DNA of 64,000 bases, from assembly GCA_963846915.1 (NCBI GenBank), contig CAWJXV010000006.1, forward strand, positions 128,891 to 192,890, read 5' to 3'. Positions 8,591 through 17,568 of this stretch are shown one piece after another. The first letter of the stretch is position 1. Each line of letters begins with the position of its first letter. The position numbers and the translations under genes are program-made. A model generated the notes under the pieces. It saw nothing but the letters and a program-made list of their open reading frames with translations. It searched no databases and was not told where the DNA came from. The stretch comes from PALSA-612 sp963846915. Lineage in GTDB: Bacteria; Actinomycetota; Thermoleophilia; Gaiellales; Gaiellaceae.

Positions 8591-9120
8591 CTACCGGCTG
8601 TGAAAGCCGGTTGCGAAGTTCCACTTGGGATGCTCCCTGCGCAGACGAGCCAGGTGTGCATCCCACTCCGCCGGGGGGAGGATCGACGGGGCGTCGAGCG
8701 AGACGATCTCGTCGCGGATGGCGAACCCCCAGCTAAAGCCCAAGATGGCGCGAGCTTCCAATCCACGCTCGGCTGGAGCGATGAAGCACAGAAAGCTCTG
8801 TCCAGTCCAATCCAAGGAGGAACGGTGCGATCGCGAAGGCGCGTCGAACAGCGTCGGGGCGAAACCGAACCAGCAGAACGGGTGGTCAAGCTGCCGAGCG
8901 GCTCGAACGGGTCCAACTCGAACTGCGTGCCGCCGCTGGCGCCGTCGGTCGACCTGACCAGCTGGATCCAGCCAAGGGCGGCCATGTAGCCGCGTCCGCG
9001 ATAGGTGACCGTCGCCGTGCAGACCGGGAAGTCTCTCGCTGCCGGGGCGCAGCCGAGCGTCTCCGGGTCTTGATTCGATTCGAGGGTGACCTCGACCCAT
9101 CCAGGGAGGTCGTTCAACAT
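8591..9120 (-). pseudogene. Unknown protein gene with a frameshift
   Basis: Two overlapping minus-strand frames join into one convincing protein of about 176 residues. The N-terminal part starts at ATG 9118-9120 (MLNDLPGWVEVTLE) and runs to LDPFEPLGSLTT. The C-terminal part continues as PFCWFGFAPTLFDAP and ends with WNFATGFHSR at 8591. The switch is near 8880-8890, and the total length is 3n+2, so one base is missing. The composition is protein-like on both sides, with many aromatic residues. I recognise no family. It could be a real pseudogene in the island or a sequencing error. Confidence 0.6.
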
Positions 9121-9243
9121 GAAGTCCAAGAACACGCAGCATCGTAATTCAGGCACGGTTCACATGGCGTCGCAGAATGCGGAACGGCGGCATCGCCTTT
9201 TTCTCGCGGCGAGCTAGCCGGGTCGCCAGCCTGCCGCCCGCGT

Positions 9244-9774
9244 TCACGATGCCGACCTACCCCTCCCGTCGCTGTCGATCAACTTGAGGTATCGCACGCC
9301 GGGAAGCGGGGTGAAGCCGAAGGCCACATATGCCGCCCGCGCAGGAGCGTGCCCAGGATCGCCTCCCGTGCCGACGGCGGCAATGTCCATCCCACACGCA
9401 CGCATGTGGTCGATTGACCGATCCATCAGCAGCGTCGCGATCCCGCGCCGGTGAAAGTCAGGATCCACGGCCATGATGTCGATGACGCCCATCCGCTCAT
9501 GGAACGCGTTCAGTGCAACCGCGGAGAATCCGACCGGGCGTCCATCGACGACGGCAACGAACACGGCAAGTTCGTCGCTCGTACAACTCGACCTCACCGC
9601 CTCGGCCTGAATGTCCTTCCAGTCCGTCGGGTGCAATCGAAAGAAGATCGCATCACCGAGGACCTGTCGAAACGAGGCGAAGATCGGCTCCCACGCCCTC
9701 AACGAGAACTCGACGATGGCGTCGAGGTCACTCCGCTCGAAGTCGCGAACCTCTACCTGCGGACGCGTTGCCAA
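9244..9774 (-). CDS. GNAT family N-acetyltransferase
   Basis: A 176-residue acetyltransferase. The N-terminal strand VEVRDFERSDLDAIVEF opens the fold. Motif A is IDIMAVDPDFHRRGIATLLM, with the acetyl-CoA pyrophosphate loop HRRGIA, and motif B follows as GHAPARAAYVAFGFTPLP. The substrate is unknown; relatives modify small amines, antibiotics or protein N-termini. It lies in the tRNA-Asn island, transcribed toward the frameshifted gene, with no close operon partner. Confidence 0.88.
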   Translation of the reverse strand: MATRPQVEVRDFERSDLDAIVEFSLRAWEPIFASFRQVLGDAIFFRLHPTDWKDIQAEAVRSSCTSDELAVFVAVVDGRPVGFSAVALNAFHERMGVIDIMAVDPDFHRRGIATLLMDRSIDHMRACGMDIAAVGTGGDPGHAPARAAYVAFGFTPLPGVRYLKLIDSDGRGRSAS

Positions 9775-9820
9775 GCCGAGACCGTACCGACGACGGGTTC
9801 CCCGATCGGACGCAACTGGG

Positions 9821-10117
9821 TCAGCTTGGGTAGATGCCGCTGAGCCTCTGTCCTTTCCGCCCTTTGCAGCTTCGGTGGGCGGGCGCCAGGTTCCAGATCT
9901 CGTCGCTGCCGCCGCGAACGCGGGGGATGACGTGGTCGGCCACGAACGGGTCGTCTGGCCGTGGGCCGTCGCCGCAGAGGGTGCAGTAGGTCGCTGCCTC
10001 GACTACGCGCTTCGCGTTCCGCGTGTAGGTGCCCGACTGTCGCGGCAGCGCGTGGGCTGGGCAGCGCGGGCCGTGTGCTGGGCGTCCGCAGACGACACAA
10101 GCTTTCAGTCTCTTCAC
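9821..10117 (-). CDS. HNH endonuclease
   Basis: A 98-residue small HNH nuclease. Structural zinc is expected from two CxxC pairs, Cys7/Cys10 and Cys45/Cys48. The catalytic core is VADHVIPRVRGGSDEIWNL, with Asp61-His62, Asn76 and the final His81 in APAHRSCK. Such short proteins are common in phages and mobile elements, where they act as packaging or homing nucleases. This agrees with its place in the tRNA-Asn island. It starts at ATG 10117; the gap of about 190 bp upstream holds nothing recognisable. Confidence 0.88.
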   Translation of the reverse strand: MKRLKACVVCGRPAHGPRCPAHALPRQSGTYTRNAKRVVEAATYCTLCGDGPRPDDPFVADHVIPRVRGGSDEIWNLAPAHRSCKGRKGQRLSGIYPS

Positions 10118-10309
10118 GAGCGTCTCAGACCCAGATTAGGCGTGCTCCTCTATACGACGCCGATGAAGTCCGGTCAGACCGATCCAGGGATAGGTGTGCG
10201 GCCTGCCTGGGCCGTGACATTCGCGGACGCGGTCACCTGAGTCCGCCGAGTGAGGCTCGCCAAAGAGGAGCACTCTCGCTTAGACGACAGTTCCAGTCCG
10301 TAGCCCTGG

Positions 10310-11557
10310 CTACACGCTGCTCGACGCCTCCGGGAGTTCGGCGTCGGACGCGAGTGCGATCGGATCGTCCAGGCTCCGGTTTCGGGCGACGTAGATGGCG
10401 AACGGCGCCGACCCGACCAGGTATCCGGCCGCGGCGATGACGAAGACCATTCTTGCCCCGACCGCGTTGATCAGTGGACCGGCGGCGATCTGGCCGAACG
10501 GCCCGGTGAGGAACATCACCCCTATCGCGGCGGACAGCACCTTGGTACGGAGCGCCACGGGTGTGCGCGTCGTGATGAAGGTGAAGATCGGCGCGCCGGT
10601 CAGCGGCCCGACGAACCCCTGCAGGACCAGCACAGCGGCGACCCCGGCAGCGGGGAGAGGAATCCCGAGCAGCAGCTTCGGGATCGACGCGAGCAGGAAT
10701 CCTGCTGCACCGGCCCGCAGCGCCCCGAACCGGCGCACGACGACCGGGACGACGGGCATCCCGAGCAGTGCTCCAGCGCCCATCGCGGCGTAGAAGACGC
10801 CTGCGATACGGGCGTTCTGGTCGTAGTCGGAATACGCGAACACGGGCAGCGTCGTCGTGAACAGCGTGTAGAAGAACTCCATCGTCAACATGCTGATGCA
10901 GAGGACGACGAGCGGCCTGCTTCGAAGGATGTACCTGACACCGGTGAGCAGCCCGCGCTCCTCGGCCTCGGCCACCGGCTTCCTTCGCGGCACGAACAAA
11001 CCGACGGCGATCGCGGCGACTCCGAAGGTGGCAGCATCGACGTACAGCACGTTCGGCGCGCCGAGTGCAGCGATCAGGACGCCCGCCAGGGCTGACCCGA
11101 CGAGGGGCGCAGTCGATTGCGCGCCTTCGATGTATGCGTTCACGCGAGCGACGAGGCTCTCCTCGTCGCCGATCACCTCGGCCAGGATCAGACGCTGCGC
11201 GGGCATGTGCGCCGCCGTGAAGACGCTCGTGAGGGCGACCAGCACGACGAGCAGCGGGAACGACAGCGCGTCGAGGCTGTAGAGCGCAGGGATGGCGGCA
11301 AGCAGCGGGAATCGCGCCGCATCTGCGATCACCATCGTCTGCCTTGCCCCGATCCGGGCGATCAGCGAGCCCGCCGGGAGGGGCAGCGTGACGAACGGGA
11401 TGCTCCCGATTCCGAGAACGAGCCCCAGCTTCGTCGCCGACCCGGTCGTCACGAGGACGAACCAGGGCAGCGCCAACACGGTCATCGACGAGCCGATCGA
11501 CGACACCACTTCCGCAGCCACGATCGCGCGAATCTGAGTCGAACTAGCCCTGCTCAC
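10310..11557 (-). CDS. MFS transporter
   Basis: A protein of about 415 residues with roughly twelve hydrophobic segments and the signature between helices 2 and 3 (GSLIARIGARQTMVIAD). The fold and length fit the EntS/DHA3 group of drug or siderophore exporters. GTG at 11555-11557 is chosen because the first membrane helix (IRAIVAAEVVSSIGSS) follows directly. A GTG at 11650 in the same frame would add 31 polar residues without a clear domain. It lies in the tRNA-Asn island and transcribes away from the glycosyltransferase. The substrate is unknown. Confidence 0.88.
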   Translation of the reverse strand: MSRASSTQIRAIVAAEVVSSIGSSMTVLALPWFVLVTTGSATKLGLVLGIGSIPFVTLPLPAGSLIARIGARQTMVIADAARFPLLAAIPALYSLDALSFPLLVVLVALTSVFTAAHMPAQRLILAEVIGDEESLVARVNAYIEGAQSTAPLVGSALAGVLIAALGAPNVLYVDAATFGVAAIAVGLFVPRRKPVAEAEERGLLTGVRYILRSRPLVVLCISMLTMEFFYTLFTTTLPVFAYSDYDQNARIAGVFYAAMGAGALLGMPVVPVVVRRFGALRAGAAGFLLASIPKLLLGIPLPAAGVAAVLVLQGFVGPLTGAPIFTFITTRTPVALRTKVLSAAIGVMFLTGPFGQIAAGPLINAVGARMVFVIAAAGYLVGSAPFAIYVARNRSLDDPIALASDAELPEASSSV

Positions 11558-11750
11558 TGAGCAGCGCCAAGCTCGTGACGACTCTCCACTTCCAGTGACC
11601 TCCAAGCCGAAGAACGAACAGGACTGACCGCGAACATCGATCGCGGCCACACAGGCCCTGAGGTCAGACAGTCGTAGTCGTCACGCGCTGAAGAGTAGTC
11701 GCTGCGCGACCGTCACGAGCGGCAAGCCCACGTCGAAGTCTCGCCCACCC

Positions 11751-12728
11751 ATGGCCTGTCAAGGGACATTCCACCACGCTGGCGCAGGCGACGGGTCTGT
11801 AACTAGGAGGGCTTGGCGATTCGATTGGCGAAACGCTTGCTCAAAGTCGAGGATCTCGTCCCTGAGTCCCACTTTCCTGCGCCCTCCGGTGAACACAGGG
11901 TCCAAGGCCGGGGCGCAGACGTTCGCATTGCCGCACGTACGAACCACGCTGGTGATGGCCGTCGACGCTGACACGACCTTGGCGCCGGACGCGATCGAGA
12001 AGCTGCTCGGTGTGATGGGCGATGAGGACGTTGCGGCGGCGTGCGGGTTTGTGCTCCCGCGGCATGTGCGCACACTCTGGGAGCGTGCTCGTTATGTCGA
12101 GTATCTGTTTGCGTTCAGCTTCTTCAAGCAGATCCAGGACTACTACGAGAAGCCGTTCATTTCGTCCGGCTGTTTCTCGGTGTATCGAACGGAAGTCCTG
12201 CGGGGAGTGGGGGGCTGGTCGACGCGGACGATGGCCGAAGACATGGACTTGACGTGGAGTCTCTATCGGGCTGGTTGGAAAGTGCGGTTCGTGCCGGAAG
12301 CGTTCTGCTATCCAATCGAGCCGCACAACCACGTCTTCATGCGTAAGCAGCTGAAACGCTGGTCGCACGGGTTCGTTCAGAACGTGCGGCTGCACTGGCG
12401 CGGGATTCTGGACATCGGTTATCTGCGCTCGCTGGTGGCGATCGCATGCTACGACGCGCTGATCGCGTCGTTCGCGTTCCTGATCTTGCTGCCCGTGCTC
12501 GCCATCCTCGTCAGCCCCTGGTTTCTTCTCGGTTACGTGCTCGATGCGCCCGCGGTGATCGTCCCGGTCGCGTTGGCCGGATCGCATCGAGGCGAGCTTC
12601 GCCGGGCCCTGGCGAGCTTTCCATGCTTCTACGTGTTGCGGATCTTGAACGCGATGATGATGTTGAAGGCGATCTGGCTCGAGGGCCCGATGCGCCGGCC
12701 GTTGCTCGTGTACGAGAAGGGACACTGA
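11751..12728 (+). pseudogene. N-terminally truncated family 2 glycosyltransferase
   Basis: From about base 11890 on, this frame encodes the distal two thirds of a processive family 2 glycosyltransferase of the cellulose/hyaluronan synthase type. It shows NTGSKAGAQ, the DxD in VDADTT (residues 72-74), the catalytic ED in AEDMDLTW (163-164), QLKRW (200-204) and two C-terminal membrane segments. The first part of the GT-A fold, with the UDP-binding VxAxNEE strand, is missing. Residues 1-46 are unrelated arginine- and serine-rich sequence. No better start exists upstream. It looks like a deletion or insertion scar; the product, if made, is unlikely to be active. The next gene overlaps its stop (TGATG). 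Confidence 0.7.
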
Positions 12729-13354
12729 TGACGGCAGGACTTCCCGGAACCGGCATCGGCGGCCTTTTCTTCATCCTGTCGGCGTTCTTCATGATCGTCG
12801 TCGAGCTACAGCGGACGATCCGGGGCAAGAGCAGCCTCGCCCGCTGGCGGATGGTCGGCCGCCACGCGGCGGTGGCAGCAGCAATGGTTGCCGCCGTCAC
12901 GGCCACGATCTGGATCGTCCACCGCCTCCTGTTTCCAGCCGCAAGCGAAGCCGAGGGCACCGGCGGCAAAGCTGCTTCCGGCCTCACCCACGAAATCGTG
13001 CCGTTCTCGCCCGTCCTGATCACGCTGGCCGTACTCATGCTGGTGCTTCTGACGAGTTACCTCGCAAAGTTCGTGTTCCGCACCACGACGCCCGCGACCC
13101 CAGGCGCGCCCCGCGACGCGACGGTCCCCGCCGCTCAGCCGCCGCCTCGAACCGCCGCAGAGCCGCTCCTGGCAACAAGCTCGCAGCCAAAGACGATGAT
13201 CCAGGTCTGCGCGCAGCCAGGCTGCGAGACCCTCTCCCTCGGCACGCACTGCATCGACCACGAGCCGAACCGCCCCGTGCGAGTATTCCCGCGAGGGCGA
13301 CCATGGCCACAGATGCCCCTCCCGGCCGAACCTGCCACAGCAGTCACAGACTGA
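12728..13354 (+). CDS. Membrane protein downstream of glycosyltransferase, unknown function
   Basis: A 208-residue protein with three hydrophobic segments, at about residues 8-28 (GIGGLFFILSAFFMIVVEL), 47-67 and 95-115, then a proline- and alanine-rich tail containing CAQPGCETLSLGTHC. The cysteine-histidine spacing in the tail could bind a metal. ATG 12728 overlaps the glycosyltransferase stop, so the pair is translationally coupled and was probably a two-gene surface-polysaccharide unit before the glycosyltransferase was truncated. I do not recognise the family. Confidence 0.7.
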   Translation: MTAGLPGTGIGGLFFILSAFFMIVVELQRTIRGKSSLARWRMVGRHAAVAAAMVAAVTATIWIVHRLLFPAASEAEGTGGKAASGLTHEIVPFSPVLITLAVLMLVLLTSYLAKFVFRTTTPATPGAPRDATVPAAQPPPRTAAEPLLATSSQPKTMIQVCAQPGCETLSLGTHCIDHEPNRPVRVFPRGRPWPQMPLPAEPATAVTD

Positions 13355-13415
13355 AAGCCCGCCCGGAGACTGACTGCAGTCGCCTCATGCGGGCGAGCCT
13401 GCGCAGGTCTGATCT

Positions 13416-13820
13416 GTGAAAGGGACAGGACCGGACGACGAACGAGGCGCATTGGAGCTGCAGAGACTCGACCACGTGTCGCTGAACGTCGGTGATCGAA
13501 CGAGGTCGATCGCGTGGTACCGCGACGTGCTCGGGCTCGAGCAGCGCAACCAGCCGACCGAGGACGCCGAGCCGGTGTTCATGGGCGAGTTCGGGAGGTG
13601 CATCGCGCTCTTCCAGGCGCAGTCGCCGGCGCCGGAGCGACCGTCCGAGTCCGTTGGCCTCCGCCACGTCGCCCTCGCCGTCGCCGACCTCGACCGCGCA
13701 CAGGAGCACCTACGCAGCCACGGCGTCGACTTCCGCTTCGAGGATCACGGCAACGCGCACTCGCTCTACTTCCGCGACCCGGACGGGCACACGATCGAGT
13801 TGACGAGCTACGTGAGCTGA
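13416..13820 (+). CDS. VOC family (glyoxalase/bleomycin-resistance fold) protein
   Basis: A 134-residue vicinal-oxygen-chelate protein. It has LQRLDHVSLNVGDRTRSIAW at the first metal-ligand strand (His), a second half VGLRHVALAVADLDRA, and the typical closing YFRDPDGHTIELTSY with a likely Glu ligand. It is one complete two-module VOC domain, so a dimeric metal enzyme is expected: lyase, dioxygenase, epimerase or drug-binding. The start is GTG 13416. It is the last gene before the distal tRNA-Asn repeat. Confidence 0.88.
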   Translation: MKGTGPDDERGALELQRLDHVSLNVGDRTRSIAWYRDVLGLEQRNQPTEDAEPVFMGEFGRCIALFQAQSPAPERPSESVGLRHVALAVADLDRAQEHLRSHGVDFRFEDHGNAHSLYFRDPDGHTIELTSYVS

Positions 13821-13950
13821 CCAGCGGCCGCGGCACGAGCCCTTGCCAGCGCGGCAGGTATGCCACAAGCTCACGATTGCGGAGACGGGAAGGCGCGCCT
13901 GTTCGCCGACAGTGGTGCCGGTGGAAAGCACCCGATTTGCGGGGGGCTAT

Positions 13951-13968
13951 AGTCCAAACCGGGGAGTC
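13951..13968 (+). repeat. attR-like direct repeat (displaced tRNA-Asn tail)
   Basis: AGTCCAAACCGGGGAGTC differs from the tRNA-Asn tail at 8242-8259 in one base. The sequence to its left does not form a tRNA, so this is an isolated copy of the tail, as left at the far end of an integrated element. Confidence 0.75.
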
Positions 13969-14059
13969 AGACGAGAAGAGCGCCGCGCGCGCCCTCTATT
14001 AGCAGCGTATTAGCTCTCCCGCGAAGGCTAGGGAATCACCGACGAAGGGAGCTCCGTCA

Positions 14060-16063
14060 ATGCAGGTCGCCGGTCGTCTCGTCTCGGGCCGCACGTCGCG
14101 CCGCCTGGTCGTCTCCACGCTGCTCCTCGGAGCGCTGGCAGGAACAGCCCTCGCCTTCCAGGGCACCGCTTCATCGGCCGTGTCCGCGACGGCCAGGCTC
14201 GACCACCCGCACGGCATCGCCGCGCAGCCCAGAGCCGGCTATCGGAAGCTCGACTCGCGGCTCGCCGGGCTTGTCGACTCGAGGCTCCGCGCGTTCCCGT
14301 CCTCAAGCGGCTGGCGAGCCGCCTCGGTGCCCGCCGTGAAGGACGGCAAGGTGCTCGTCGAGATCGACGCGAGCCGGCCCGCCGCCGCCCGCAAAGCCGT
14401 CGCCCGGCTCGGCGGCACCGTGAACGCGTACTTCCGCAGCCTGATCGAGGCGCGCGTCCCGAAGACCGCGCTCGGCGCCCTCTCACGGCAAGGCTCCGTC
14501 AAGTTCGTCCGCCCGCCCGCGCGCGGCCAGGCCGACGACGTCCGCGGCGAGGAGGTCGAGGCGAGCCTCGCCTCGGCGGTGCATGCCCAGGGAATCACCG
14601 GCAAAGGCACGAAGGTCGCGATCATCGACGGCAGCTTCAACGGTCTCGCCGCCCGTCAGGCATCGGGCGACCTGCCCCGCAACGTCGTCACGCAGGACTT
14701 CTGCGGCGGCGAGCTCGGGAGCGGGGAGGGACACGGCACGGCCGTCGCCGAGATCGTCCACGAGATGGCGCCGGACGCGCAGCTGTACCTGGTCTGCTTC
14801 GACAACCTCGTGTCCCTGGCCGCGGCCGAGGCCTACGTGAAGAACCAGGGCATCAAGATCGTCAACTTCTCGGTCGAGTTCTTCAACACCGGCCGGGGCA
14901 CGAACGACGCGGGTGACCCGCTGGACGCGATCGTGGCGGACGCCCGCGCGAACGGGATCCTGTGGGTCAACTCGGCCGGCAACGACGCGTACACACACTG
15001 GGCTGGGACGTTCGTCGACGCGGACGGGAACGGCTACCTGGACTTCGCTCCGTCGGACGATGGCAACACGTTCCTGTGGCCGGACGGGCTCGTCGTCTGC
15101 GGGTTCCTCCGCTGGGACGAGTGGCCCTCCGCGACGTCGGACTTCGACCTGATCCTGTTCGACTCGGCGTCGGGGCAGATCATCGCCTCGTCGACCGACG
15201 TGCAGAACGGCAGCCAGCCGCCGGTCGAGCAGACGTGCGCCCAGAACGCGAGCGGCATCACGCAGCGGGTCGCCTGGGGCATCCGCGGCACCCACGTCGT
15301 CAGCTCGCCGCACCTCGACTTCGCGTCGACTCCGATCCCGGCGCCGTACCTCCAGTACCAGACCGCGGCCGGCAGCATCGGCGACCCGGCCTCGTCACCG
15401 TCCGCGTTCGCCGTCGGCGCCCTCTGCTGGCAGAACAACGTGCTCGAGGGCTACAGCTCGCAGGGCCCGACAACCGACGGCCGCCTCAAGCCGGACATCT
15501 CCGGCCAGGACAGCGTGTCGTCGGCGACCTTCGGGCCGTTCGCCTCCTCCTGCCCGTCGGGCTTCGCCGGGACGTCGGCCTCGTCACCCGAGGTCGCGGG
15601 CGCAGCGGCGCTCGTCAAGCAGGCGAATCCGAGCTTCACGGCCGCGGAGATCCAGTCGTTCCTGGAGAAGAACGCGACCGACATCGGCGCCGCAGGCCCG
15701 GACGACCAGACCGGCGCCGGCGCGCTCCACCTGCCGACCATCGCGGTCGCGAAGGACACGGTCAAGCCGAAGGCGAAAGCGCTTCCGAGCAGCGGGCAGC
15801 GCGGCCACATCGTGAAGCTCCTGTCGCGGGTGTCGGACGACTCGGGCCAGGTGAAGATCCGCGACCAGGTCAAGCAGAACGGCCACGTGATCAAGACGCT
15901 CTCGACAAACGGCTTCGTCGCGGCGGAGACACCGTCGCTGGGCTACTTCAGCTGGAAGGCAGGGCCGAAGCTGAGCGGGACGATCACGCACTGCGTCCGC
16001 GCGCAGGACCGGACAGGGAACCTCAGCGCGACCAACTGCGCCCGGGTGAGCCTGCGCCGCTGA
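14060..16063 (+). CDS. Secreted S8 family serine peptidase (subtilase)
   Basis: A 667-residue exported protease. An N-terminal signal (about residues 14-36, LVVSTLLLGALAGTALAF) and a propeptide of about 130 residues precede the catalytic domain. The triad is Asp190 in VAIIDGSF, His225 in GEGHGTAVAE and Ser506 in FAGTSASSPEV; the oxyanion Asn308 is in NSAGND. A domain of about 150 residues is inserted between Asn and Ser, and the C-terminal 100 residues (after DQTGAGALHLP) look like a beta-rich domain. A good ribosome-binding site (GAAGGGAG) lies 9 bp before ATG 14060. It is the first intact gene after the island and is monocistronic, with its own terminator. Confidence 0.94.
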   Translation: MQVAGRLVSGRTSRRLVVSTLLLGALAGTALAFQGTASSAVSATARLDHPHGIAAQPRAGYRKLDSRLAGLVDSRLRAFPSSSGWRAASVPAVKDGKVLVEIDASRPAAARKAVARLGGTVNAYFRSLIEARVPKTALGALSRQGSVKFVRPPARGQADDVRGEEVEASLASAVHAQGITGKGTKVAIIDGSFNGLAARQASGDLPRNVVTQDFCGGELGSGEGHGTAVAEIVHEMAPDAQLYLVCFDNLVSLAAAEAYVKNQGIKIVNFSVEFFNTGRGTNDAGDPLDAIVADARANGILWVNSAGNDAYTHWAGTFVDADGNGYLDFAPSDDGNTFLWPDGLVVCGFLRWDEWPSATSDFDLILFDSASGQIIASSTDVQNGSQPPVEQTCAQNASGITQRVAWGIRGTHVVSSPHLDFASTPIPAPYLQYQTAAGSIGDPASSPSAFAVGALCWQNNVLEGYSSQGPTTDGRLKPDISGQDSVSSATFGPFASSCPSGFAGTSASSPEVAGAAALVKQANPSFTAAEIQSFLEKNATDIGAAGPDDQTGAGALHLPTIAVAKDTVKPKAKALPSSGQRGHIVKLLSRVSDDSGQVKIRDQVKQNGHVIKTLSTNGFVAAETPSLGYFSWKAGPKLSGTITHCVRAQDRTGNLSATNCARVSLRR

Positions 16064-16088
16064 CCGGGCAAACGACCTCCGGAAAAAG

Positions 16089-16125
16089 CGAAGACCCGCT
16101 TGGGCAGGCGACCGGCGGGTCTTCG
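16089..16125 (+). terminator. Hairpin terminator after subtilase
   Basis: A perfect 11-bp stem CGAAGACCCGC / GCGGGTCTTCG (16089-16099 and 16115-16125) with a 15-base loop lies 26 bp after the subtilase stop. No long T-run follows, so termination strength is uncertain. Confidence 0.65.
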
Positions 16126-16278
16126 ATTCCGGTCGCCTCGGGCTGTGACTCGCCGGAGGGATGAAGGCTCGTCACAAGCGGCCGGAGAGTTCAAGGCTAG
16201 GCGCGGCCACCTGGAGGCGGCATCCTCCGATCGGTTGACCCGCAGGATGACGCTCCCCACGGCCTTAGAGTTGCGCGG

Positions 16279-17472
16279 ATGAGCACCGGACACGTGTCGA
16301 GACGGCGGTTCCTGCTCGGAAGCGCCGGCGCGATCGGGGCTCTCGGCCTGTCCGCCAGGGCCTCCGCGGCCCCGCTTGCCCTGCCGGCGCCCGCCCGTTC
16401 CGGGATCGACCACATCGTCGTCGTGGTGATGGAGAACCGCTCCTTCGACCACCTCCTCGGCTGGCTGCCGGGCGCCGACGGCAAACAGGACGGCCTGGCA
16501 TATACGGACAAGCAGGGGGTCGCGCACAGCACGCATCCGCTCGCGCCCGACTTCCAGGGCTGCGGCTTCGCCGACCCCGACCACAGCTACCTCGCGAGCC
16601 GGGTCGCGTACGACAAGGGCAAGTGCGACGGCTTCCTCCGCGCGGGCAAGAACGACCTGTACGCGATTGGCTACTACACGCAGCGCGACCTCCCGTTCCT
16701 GGGCGCCGCGGCTCCGGCGTGGACGGCCTGCGACCGCTACTTCGCGTCGATCATGGGCCCGACGTTTGCGAACCGCATGTACCTCCACTGCGGCCGCACC
16801 GACCGCACCACCGACCTCCCGGTGCCGAGCCGGCTGCGGACAATCTGGGACCTCCTGGCCCAGCGCAAGATCTCGGGGCGCTACTACCGGCACAACTTCT
16901 CCTTCCTCGGGCTCTGGGGGTCGAGGTACTCGCGGATCACGCTCTCCTGGGCCGACTTCGTCCGCGACTGCCGGACCGGCCGTCTGCCGGCCGTCTCCTA
17001 CGTCGACCCCGCCTACACGCTGCCGATCCTCGGTCCCGGCAACGACGACCATCCGCCATCGGACATCCGGGCGGGGGAGTGGTTCATGTCGCAGGTCTAC
17101 ACGGCCGTGACGACGAGCCCGGCCTGGCCGCGGACGCTGCTCGTGTTCACGTTCGACGAGTGGGGCGGCTTCTTCGAGCACGTGCCGCCGTCGCACGCGC
17201 CGGACGTCAACCCGTTGTACACGCTCCGTGGCTTCCGCGTGCCGACGCTGCTCGTCTCTCCGTTCGCCCGCCGCGGCCATGTCGACCACACGGTCTACGA
17301 TCACGCGTCGATCGTGAAGCTGATCCGCTGGCGGTTCGGCCTGCCGGCGCTCTCCGTCCGCGATGCCACGGCGGCCAACCTGGCGTCGGCGCTCGACTTC
17401 TCCCGCCGCGACCTCCGAGCACCGACCTTCGCGGTGCCGAGGGTCGTGACGAGCAAGCCCTGCCGCTCGTAG
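16279..17472 (+). CDS. Tat-exported phosphoesterase (phospholipase C / acid phosphatase family)
   Basis: A 397-residue enzyme of the phosphoesterase family that contains bacterial phospholipases C and AcpA-type acid phosphatases. A twin-arginine signal SRRRFLLGSAG (residues 7-17) and hydrophobic stretch to about residue 32 direct folded export. The catalytic entry motif IDHIVVVVMENRSFDHLLG (about 43-61) supplies the metal-bound Asn/Ser and Asp. Later metal-site residues are in VFTFDEWGGFFEHVPP and in VDHTVYDHASIVKLI. The length is near the short end of the family. It stands alone between two terminators. The substrate (phospholipid or phosphomonoester) is not predictable. Confidence 0.92.
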   Translation: MSTGHVSRRRFLLGSAGAIGALGLSARASAAPLALPAPARSGIDHIVVVVMENRSFDHLLGWLPGADGKQDGLAYTDKQGVAHSTHPLAPDFQGCGFADPDHSYLASRVAYDKGKCDGFLRAGKNDLYAIGYYTQRDLPFLGAAAPAWTACDRYFASIMGPTFANRMYLHCGRTDRTTDLPVPSRLRTIWDLLAQRKISGRYYRHNFSFLGLWGSRYSRITLSWADFVRDCRTGRLPAVSYVDPAYTLPILGPGNDDHPPSDIRAGEWFMSQVYTAVTTSPAWPRTLLVFTFDEWGGFFEHVPPSHAPDVNPLYTLRGFRVPTLLVSPFARRGHVDHTVYDHASIVKLIRWRFGLPALSVRDATAANLASALDFSRRDLRAPTFAVPRVVTSKPCRS

Positions 17473-17528
17473 CGGCCCGCCTGTGCTCTCGGCGAGGACG
17501 GGCTCGCACCCCCTGCTAGGCTCGAAAC

Positions 17529-17549
17529 GCCCGCTCCAGGCGGGCTTTT
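17529..17549 (+). terminator. Rho-independent terminator
   Basis: Stem GCCCGC / GCGGGC (17529-17534 and 17540-17545), 5-base loop, then TTTTC. It sits between the phosphoesterase and the MFS gene. Confidence 0.8.
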
Positions 17550-17568
17550 CCGTGACGAGACAGCTCCG

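Larger units (their letters stand above)
8258..13968. mobile_element. Putative genomic island in tRNA-Asn, integrase missing
   Basis: The 5.7-kb interval between the two copies of the tRNA-Asn tail carries a small HTH protein, a frameshifted gene, a GNAT acetyltransferase, an HNH nuclease, an MFS transporter, a truncated glycosyltransferase, a membrane protein and a VOC protein. Gene orientation is mixed and two genes are damaged, unlike the core genes on each side. No integrase, relaxase or phage structural gene is visible, so this looks like an old or deletion-derived island. It is inferred from the repeat and gene content; a boundary beyond 13968 is not excluded. Confidence 0.6.

Noticed and set aside
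8258..13968. Prophage
   Set aside because: No integrase, capsid, portal or terminase gene is seen; the HNH gene alone is insufficient.
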